Positions 35,801-64,000 of a stretch of DNA of 64,000 nucleotides are shown here, one piece after another. A model generated the notes under the pieces. It saw only the letters and a program-made list of their open reading frames with translations. It had not been told where the DNA came from and made no database searches. Position 1 is the first letter of the stretch. Each line of letters begins with the position of its first letter. A program made the translations under genes and the position numbers. Origin of the DNA: Petrolisthes cinctipes (lineage: Eukaryota; Arthropoda; Malacostraca; Decapoda; Porcellanidae); contig JAWQEG010002437.1 of the NCBI GenBank assembly GCA_033782935.1, forward strand, positions 79,532 through 143,531. Direction: 5' to 3'.

Positions 35801-36921
35801 CGGACAGTTTATTGAATGGTACCTGTCACCAAGGCTAAGTGAACGGATTTGGGTCATGGATGCAAAAATTTGTGAAGGGAAAAGAAGATTTTTGTGGGCT
35901 TGAAATGGGAAGTGAATGTGAGTGTGACCCATTATACTAAGTATTTCTGTCCCTCAATTCTGTATTCTAATATAATTTTTCCACCCCTGGCTGAAGAAAG
36001 GGAAATGGAGTATTGATGATGATAACAGGGCTAGGATATGAGATGCAAGAGAAGGTGCTGCCAGTGAGGGATCCTTGGCACTGTCGGTGAATTACATACA
36101 TAGTAAACATAAACCCCAGGTGTGGCACATTTTGGTAATTACACTGATGAGAGAAATACTGTACAGTGTTGCAAAGTGAAGGGGTGGCAGGGAAATGCCA
36201 TCCTTACCTGCTCATTCACTTTCAATTCAACACAAAGTAAAGCACTGGTGTCACAAATTTCCTTCAGTGACAACACAGATCAGTATCTCAAGTAAGGCCG
36301 AACTGGGACTGAGCCCTGAGAGTCAACTGGCACCTCTCATTCCGCAGACTGTTCACTGGGGATCTCGTGATTGATGAAGAGAGTTGCAGAGGTACCGAGT
36401 CAAAGAACATTGTTCATTATGACACAGTGAACGAGTATTAGTTACTGAGGGAAAGATGAAATAACATAAATCAACAACATGATGAATGAAATAATGAACA
36501 CTGATGAAGATGAAGCGAGCACTTTCAAGGCAGCACCACTTGTCCATTGTAGCACTCTATTGTCCTGGCCAGCATCACCAGCCTCCACCACCACCACCAC
36601 CACTCCACCCAGACACTGGCAGCTGGGGAGGGAAGTGGGGCATGGAGGACATCACTCACACTTTTCTCTTGCCAGTTTTGAATCTAAAAACTAAGTATTC
36701 ACAAATATACATATCAGTTACACAGGTTATACCTTGTCATTGAGTTTATCTGGCAGCTTCACTCCAGTAAGTATATCACATTCAACATTTGGCCACTAAC
36801 ACAGAGAGTGGGGGTGAGGGCCCTGAGGTCCCTGATGCCGGAGGCGGCAGGGCAGGGGAAGGCTGCCATGGTTGTGGCTGTGGTGATGGTGGTGGCGGTA
36901 AAGAAGGGGGTATAATGACAG
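35801..36921 (-). other. Region 3' of Dachsous: probable 3' UTR
   Basis: No gene is seen. It contains a (CCA)n stretch near 36580-36605. The length of the 3' UTR cannot be fixed because I see no clear polyadenylation signal on the - strand close to the stop. Confidence 0.4.
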
Positions 36922-57794
<20,873 letters not shown>

Positions 57795-58288
57795 CTGTAC
57801 AGGGGAGACACACACACACAGGTACACCTCAGTTAGTTAGCATTGCCTCAGGTTGGGTTGGGTAGGTTAGATTTTGGTTATGACAAAAAAAAAAAAAAAA
57901 CAAACACACACACACACAAGCAGAGTGACTCCTCCAGCCTAATTTTTTTTTTTTTTTTTTTAATTGGTTTGATTTTTATGATTATTTTGGGATTTTGAGT
58001 GTATTTAATCATTCCCCCCCTTTTTTTTTTCTTTTGGGGGGACCATCATTATTTATTATTATTATTCATTTTTATCAAACATACGAAATCAACTGACAGC
58101 TAAAAAGGTTTATATCTAATTTACAAATACAGTAACGTTATACTGTACTAAGAAAAAAAAAAAACGAGGAACAAAATATAATCAAGTAAGAAGAACTTTT
58201 AATTAACCCGAAGAACGAGCAACAGAAAAACCTAAAGAAATAATCAAATGGCATCCTCCTCAAATAGTGTAAAATGGATTGTGTGTGT

Positions 58289-58301
58289 GTGTGTGAGAGA
58301 G

Positions 58302-58386
<85 letters not shown>

Positions 58387-58423
58387 GTGTGTGTGAGAGA
58401 GTTGTTTGTGATGTGTGAGAGAG

Positions 58424-58485
<62 letters not shown>

Positions 58486-58491
58486 AGAGTT

Positions 58492-58534
<43 letters not shown>

Positions 58535-58645
58535 TTTGTGTGTGTGTGTGTGAGAGAGAGTTGTGTGTGAGAGAGGTTTGTGTGTATGTGAGAGAGTGAG
58601 TGTGTGTGTGTGAGAGAGAGAGAGAGTTGTGTGTGTGTGTGTGTT
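58289..58645. repeat. Mixed (GT)n/(GA)n array
   Basis: About 350 bp alternating GT and GA runs, with a repeated boundary word GAGAGAGTTTGTGTG. Confidence 0.97.
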
Positions 58646-59089
58646 TGTTTTTTCCATTGTCTGTTAAATTCTAGCTGACGTTTGGTTTCACATTCTCTCA
58701 CGCAAAAGTATCAGTGTGTGTAATAGTTTCTTGCTTGGGGAACGGTGCTTGAATATATATATAGTAATACATATCAGTAAGTTGAGGGGAGGGGGAGGGG
58801 AGGGGGAGGGGAGGGAAGCAGCAAAACCATTGGAGAATAATAATAATAATACAGGTAGGAGGAGGAGTTGGCAGGAGAGAGACGCAGGTTGTATCAGAAG
58901 AATGGATGTATTGTAGGTAGTGGAAGTCTATATGGCATTGGTTGGAGACAGATGCAGCCACAATGTCAATATAGGGGAACAAGAATGAGGGACTGTCGAA
59001 GTGAGGAAGGGACAGATAATGGAGTAGAAGACATAGAGAGTTACTAAGGGGTATAGGGAGATGTCAGGGGGGAATGTGAGGGACGGGGG

Positions 59090-59390
59090 CATGAACAGGG
59101 GGGGGGGGCAGAGAGAGGGGTTAGAGGGGCAGGGGCAGAGAGAGGGGTGAGAGGCAGGGGGCAGAGAGAGGGGTTAGAGGGGCAGGGGACAGAGAGAGAG
59201 GGGCGAGAGGCAGGGGGCAGAGAGAAGGTGAGGGGCGTGGGCAGGGGGCAGAGAGAAGGTGAGGGGCGTGGGGCAGGGGGCAGAGAAGTGATGAGAGGCA
59301 GGGGGCAGAGAGAGAAGGTGAAGGGCGTGGGGCAGGGGGCAGAGAAAAAGGTGAGGGGCATGGGGGCAGGGAGCAATGTAAGAGGGAGGG
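59090..59390. repeat. G-rich minisatellite (GGGGCAGGGGGCAGAGAGA)
   Basis: About ten degenerate units of 24-32 bp. The runs of G on the + strand could form quadruplexes. Confidence 0.92.
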
Positions 59391-60080
59391 AACACCAGTC
59401 TGGCTACAGTCCCCATGCAGCAGCAGCAGTGTTATAATACGCCGGGCGGGACCCACTGAAAATTAAGTCTCTCAGGCCAGCCGCGGGGCACGAAAGCAGT
59501 TCCCCACTTTTTCCTTCCTCAGCCGGCGGGTCGTGCTGTGTCCCCCATTCCTCCTGCTCCTCCTCCTCCCTCCTCCTCCTCCTCCTCCTCCTCACTGCTC
59601 CCTTCCCTGCTACTCATTCCATTACTACCCCTCCCATGCATGCACCTTCTCTGCTGCCCTTATGAATCCCTTTTACTTACTTACTCCCTTCCCTAAACTC
59701 CATGGTTCCCTTCCTCATCCCTATCAAATGCTCCACTAACGACTCCCTTATACTTCTCTTAATTAACCTCACAGCCAACACCCTATAAGTCCCACCACTC
59801 CCCCCCTCTTCTTTCCCTAACTCTCACCCTTCCCCTTGTCTCATGATTTCTTCCTCTTCTTTCCCTTTCTCCCCTCACCAGCCTCATGCACTCCACCTTT
59901 CTCTTTCCAGCTTTCTTCTTCCACCTATATACTCCCTGACCAGCAACCCCTTCCCTATTTCTCTTTCCAGCCTCCTTCACTCAATTCTCCATCACTAATC
60001 AATCCCTTTTCCTCTCGTTTCCTTCATTATCTCCCCTCTTGGCCTCCTCTTTTTAATTCTCCACGTCCTCATGCATTCTT

Positions 60081-60084
<4 letters not shown>

Positions 60085-60139
<55 letters not shown>

Positions 60140-60161
60140 AAGTAGAGAGAGATGCATTCTT

Positions 60162-60215
<54 letters not shown>
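60085..60215. repeat. Duplicated (GA)n with flank
   Basis: ATGCATTCTTTTCCGAGAGA occurs at about 60071 and 60151, each followed by a long GA run. Confidence 0.95.
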
Positions 60216-60217
<2 letters not shown>

Positions 60218-60361
60218 AACCGGGTGTGGGTGAACGACAGCAAGGATTGGTGGCCCTGTCCAGTGTGTGTGATGGGGGAGGTGCTGGCCGCCGGTCGCAA
60301 AGATGGCTGGCTGACTGGCTGGCTGGCTACCTGTCTATCTCTATGTCTCTCTTTTCTCACT

Positions 60362-60377
60362 CCTGAATTGAGTGTAT

Positions 60378-60449
<72 letters not shown>

Positions 60450-60464
60450 CTGAATTGAGTGTAT

Positions 60465-60538
<74 letters not shown>
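60362..60538. repeat. Duplicated (CT)n with flank
   Basis: CCTGAATTGAGTGTATTATT precedes two CT runs (about 60362 and 60448), then a third run follows. Confidence 0.95.
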
Positions 60539-60540
<2 letters not shown>

Positions 60541-60906
60541 GTATACATTTGGACTAATATCAATGCCAGGTGATTTTAAAAGCCACGTGAAAAACCCCCA
60601 TACACCGTCGTCTCAGAGCTAAGTAATCCAAGCCTCTAAAGTTGTGTCTGTATGTTTATATCTACCACATTGTTCTGCTGGGTCTTCCTTGCTTCAGTAC
60701 CGTTCACATGTTTTCCCAATCCTAAGCAACCAACCAGCCTCAAGAATCATTAATTATACATTTCGTGGTGGTGGTGGTGGTGGTTGTTGTCTTTCTTAAT
60801 GACTGATCCCCGTGTAGTTTTATAACAAACATAAAATTGTATTAACTAAGGAAGCCATCGTTCCAAGCTTCTATTTTTTATTTTTATTTTTTTCATATTA
60901 AATTAA

Positions 60907-61074
60907 GGCGAGATTCTTTTGTTTTGTTGGTGAATTGGTTGGAAGGAAGGTCTCTGATTCCCCCAAACTATGCCACGAAACAAACAACAGATCCCCTATT
61001 AGTACCATGAGGGCGTCTGGTGAAGTTAGGAGGAATCAGTAGCCTTCCAAATTTACCAACAAGAGAATCTAACC
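60907..61074. mobile_element. TTAA-type MITE, 168 bp
   Basis: Flanked by TTAA on both sides (60903-60906, 61075-61078). The ends GGCGAGATTCTTTTGTT and, inverted, CCAACAAGAGAATCTAACC, and the internal GGAGGAATCAGTAGCCTTCC, match the 27027 element. Decayed relatives lie at about 61085-61215 and 62060-62180. Confidence 0.82.
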
Positions 61075-61289
61075 TTAATTAATTGAAAGATGGTCATGTG
61101 TTGTGGACGAATGGATGTTATGATTTTCTCCACACTATGACACTAGACAAACAGACTCCCTTGATATATTAAGTGCCGTTTTGTGGAATAGTATATGGAG
61201 GAATTGGGTTGCTTGTCCTGTTAATTAATTGGCTTTCCTACCCTAACCCTGTCTGGTCTATCCCTGTTTGACACCCTCCAATTTACACC

Positions 61290-61341
<52 letters not shown>
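61290..61341. repeat. (CT)n microsatellite
   Basis: Nearly perfect run with one interruption. Confidence 0.95.
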
Positions 61342-61346
<5 letters not shown>

Positions 61347-61384
61347 ATCTTCTTCTTTCGTCTCTTCCTGCTTTGGCCTACCTT

Positions 61385-61765
61385 GCTTAGTCCTAACTAT
61401 CTCATATTTTACTTTGTCTTACTCTGTCCTGTTTACCTACTAGTCTAGCCTACCTTACCTATCCCTGTTCTGTTTACCGACTAGCCTAGCCTACCTTACC
61501 TATCCCTGTTTCTGTTTACTGACTAGCCTAGCCTATCTTACCTATCCCAGGTCTTGTTTACCTACTAGCCTAGCCTACCTTACCTATCCCTGTTCTGTTT
61601 ACCTACTAGTCTAGCCTACCTTACCTATCCCTGTCCTTTTTACTGACTAGCCTAGCCTATCTTACCTATCCCTGTTCTGTTTACCTACTAGCCTAGCCTA
61701 TCTTACCTATCCCTGTTCTGTTTACCGACTAGCCTATATAGTCTAACCTAGCCAAGCCAAGCCTA
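61385..61765. repeat. Minisatellite of about 41-42 bp, about eight units
   Basis: The unit includes TGTTTACCTACTAGCCTAGC and CTACCTTACCTATCCC. Copies differ by a few bases. Confidence 0.93.
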
Positions 61766-62299
61766 GCCTAGCCTACTCTTCCTATAATGGATATAACACA
61801 CTGCCTTGTTCCACTAACTAACTAACCGCCCAAATCAACCCTTCCTTCCTTTCCAAACCTGTCCTTGTCTCATCCTGCCCTACCCAGTTCTGTCCTCCTC
61901 TGTCCTGCATGTGTATCAAATCTTGTCCTACTATGTCCTGCAACCTGCCGAGCAAGTTTATCCACGGTATTGCAAGGTGATTCTTCAACAGAGTAATAAT
62001 AAGAGTTGCAATTGAGGGTATGACTGTCTCTTTCCCTTCTCATTCTTCCTTAATGGGGTTAAAATTATGCTGGAAAAATTAACTGGAGGCTACTCATTAC
62101 TCCAAACTGTGTCAGGAAAACAGAACTAAATCAGGAAACGCATTACCAAAGTACAGTATGGGTTGGTCAGGTGGAATTCTAACACAGGATATATGGATGG
62201 ATGGAGTGGTTTTTTATTCTGGTAGTACTGCAGTGAATGGTCTACCAATTGACTCGGTGATTAGCAAAACAACAACAACAAACTTAAAAACAATAATAA

Positions 62300-62745
62300 T
62301 GTTGTGAGGGTGGCAGGGTGAGGGTAAGGTAAGCAGTGTGAAGTATGCAAGGTGAGGGTGAGGAAGGCAGGGTGAGGGTGAGGGAGGCAGGGTGAGGGTG
62401 AGGGAGGCAGGGTGAGGGTGAGGGAGGCAGGGTGAGGGTGAGGTAAGCAGTGTGAAGTATGCAGGGTGAGGTTGAGGTATGCAGGGTGAGGGAGGCAGGG
62501 TGAGGGTGAGGGGGAGGCAGGGTGAGGGTGAGGGGAGGCAGGGTGAGAGTGAGGGAGGCAGGGTGAGGGAGGCAGGGTGAGGGTGAGGGAGGCAGGGTGA
62601 GGGTGAGGGAGGGGCAGGGTGAGGGTGAGGGAGGCAGGGTGAAGTATGCAGGGTGAGGGAGGCAGGGGTGAGGGAGGCAGGTGAGTGAGGCAGGGTGAAG
62701 GAGGCAGGGTGAGGCAGGGTGAGGGAGCAGGGTGACACCAACACA
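62300..62745. repeat. Minisatellite of about 18 bp (AGGCAGGGTGAGGGTGAGG)
   Basis: About 22 units with occasional inserts of GTAAGCAGTGTGAAGTATGC. It yields long overlapping - strand ORFs rich in S, P and L with no real coding support. Confidence 0.94.
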
Positions 62746-62809
62746 TATAATGCCTGAAGCTGCGACAAGTTTCAATAAAGATAATATTTGGGTGACAAGG
62801 CACTAAGTG

Positions 62810-63000
62810 AGAGGGGAGAGAGGGAGGGAGTGAGAGGAGGGAGGGTGAGAGGGAGGGAGGGAGAGAGGGAGGGTGAGAGGGAGGGAGGGAGAGAGGGAGG
62901 GTGAGAGGGGAGGGAGGGAGGATGGTGAGAGGGAGAGAGGGAGAGAGGGAGGGGTGAGAGGGAGGGAGGGGTGAGAGGGAGAGGGAGAGATGGTGAGAGT
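62810..63000. repeat. G/A-rich minisatellite (GAGGGAGGGAGAGAGGGAGG)
   Basis: About eight degenerate units. Confidence 0.9.
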
Positions 63001-63267
63001 GCAGCACATTCTCTCCTCCCTCTCTTCCTTCCTTTCTCTTCTCATTTTCCTCCCTGTCCCTTCACTCTCCTCCCATTTCTCCCTTCCACCTACTCACACT
63101 TTTTTTCCTTTCATTTTACTCTCTTTTATTTTCATTCCCTCTTCTATTGTCACTCTCTTACTTCCTTTTTCCCTCTTCATCCTAATTCTTTCCTCTCTAA
63201 TAGATTTTAATTCACTCTCATTCCCTTTATTCCTTTCAATCACAAGTTTCCACCTTTTGCTTTTGTT

Positions 63268-63268
<1 letters not shown>

Positions 63269-63361
<93 letters not shown>
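63269..63361. repeat. (CT)n microsatellite
   Basis: About 46 units with one early interruption. Confidence 0.97.
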
Positions 63362-63365
<4 letters not shown>

Positions 63366-63422
63366 CTTAACTTCTTTCCCTTCCTTCCTCTCCTCTTCAA
63401 AAGTGTGTGACAGAAGGAATGT

Positions 63423-63426
<4 letters not shown>

Positions 63427-63480
<54 letters not shown>
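63427..63480. repeat. (GT)n microsatellite
   Basis: About 27 perfect units. Confidence 0.97.
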
Positions 63481-63482
<2 letters not shown>

Positions 63483-63876
63483 GTGATTGAATGAATGTCA
63501 GTTTGAGAGCGAGAGAATGGACGGATTAATTAACGACAGTAAGTGAACGTGGAGTGAGAGAATGAGTAATAAGCGAGTGAATAATGTGCAAAAGACAGTG
63601 AATAGTGAGTGAGGAAGAGCAAAGCAAAAATATTAAAATAAAGATATAAATGTATAGTGCAAGAATTATTTTGTTTTGGCACATATTAATTTACAGGAAT
63701 TCGTCTATAACCTGGAGGGGGCATTCTCAATCTTGGGGCATGGAATAGGGGGTGGGGGTAGGGGGGGGTAGGGACAGGAACAGGGGCAGGAATATATAGG
63801 GTTAGTTAGGGGCAGGAAAGTACACAAATAAAATACATAGGGGCAGGGGACAATCACAGGGATGGCCAGAGTCAGG

Positions 63877-63877
<1 letters not shown>

Positions 63878-63917
<40 letters not shown>

Positions 63918-64000
63918 GGAGGAGGTGGGGAAGGGGGGTGGCAGGGGAAGGGGGGGTGGCAGGGGAAGGGGGGGTGACAGGGAAGGGGGGGGGCGTCCTC
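63878..64000. repeat. (CA)n followed by a GGCAGGGGAAGGGGGGGTG minisatellite
   Basis: A CA run at 63878-63914 is followed by at least three G-rich units that continue past the window edge. Confidence 0.93.

Larger units (their letters stand above)
57795..64000 (-). other. Upstream intron of Dachsous (repeat-dominated, no exon found)
   Basis: The first visible exon starts at phase 0 after CCTGTACAG. Beyond it I find no cadherin-like frame (A-x-D-x-D or DxNDNxP) up to the edge. The region is mostly microsatellite and minisatellite sequence, with small GC-richer islands at 59430-59530 and 60220-60310 of unknown role. Confidence 0.6.

Noticed and set aside
58138..58701. ORFs of repeated T-H and S-L
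   Set aside because: Translation of (GT)n/(GA)n microsatellites.
59404..59595. GC-rich island as a missing Dachsous exon or another gene
   Set aside because: The frames give Arg/Glu runs from CTC repeats and no cadherin motif; splice sites are not convincing.
62214..63007. ORFs of 163-248 aa made of repeated LTLPPSPSPCLP
   Set aside because: Product of the 18-bp minisatellite; open in several frames at once.

Overview
The window is animal nuclear DNA: intron-split genes with GT-AG borders, very long microsatellites, pyrimidine-rich minisatellites, and many small non-autonomous DNA transposons. The AACCT/TTAGG-type pentamers inside one transposon family, the abundance of GTACTGTAC-like words, the extreme (CA)n/(GA)n content and the gene set suggest an arthropod, most likely a decapod crustacean. 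That assignment is an inference; no species-diagnostic sequence is present.

Three well-supported protein genes lie here. (1) SMNDC1/SPF30 (+, 4475-8893, six coding exons, 242 aa), a Tudor-domain splicing factor. (2) ZMPSTE24/STE24 (+, 15350-21283, eight coding exons, 468 aa), the CAAX prenyl protease, with an intact HELGH zinc site and the downstream Glu ligand. (3) The 3' part of a Dachsous-type giant cadherin (-, 57794 down to 36922, eighteen exons, 2726 aa in the window). It has about 22 cadherin repeats, one membrane segment and a 402-aa cytoplasmic tail; the first exons lie beyond position 64000. All exon phases in the three models join without a break, and every total is a multiple of three.

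Weaker gene signals are a possible first coding exon of an unknown - strand gene at 777-894 that runs off the left edge, a 50-codon THAP-like zinc-finger ORF at 2377-2529, and a candidate pair of + strand terminal exons at 29447-29603 and 31561-31625.

Region by region: 1-976, a triplicated exon end with a transposon in one copy; 976-4448, a composite inverted-repeat element holding a LINE tail and the THAP ORF; 4475-8893, SMNDC1, whose intron 1 is full of foldback repeats; 8894-15349, an intergenic spacer with a Tc1/mariner-like MITE and a SINE-like unit; 15350-23220, ZMPSTE24 and its probable 3' UTR; 23220-36000, a repeat-rich spacer with TTAA-type MITEs, a perfect-looking hairpin, a decayed LINE and a PIF/Harbinger-like insertion; 36922-57794, Dachsous; 57795-64000, the repeat-dominated upstream intron of Dachsous, in which I find no exon.

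The three main genes have unrelated cellular roles (spliceosome assembly, prenyl-protein processing, planar cell polarity/Hippo signalling) and are not an operon. The most unusual link is a shared sequence of about 35 bp ending in TGGCAACACTG. It lies just upstream of the start codons of SMNDC1, ZMPSTE24 and the left-edge candidate, in the same orientation relative to transcription each time, and looks like a transposon-derived or core-promoter element.
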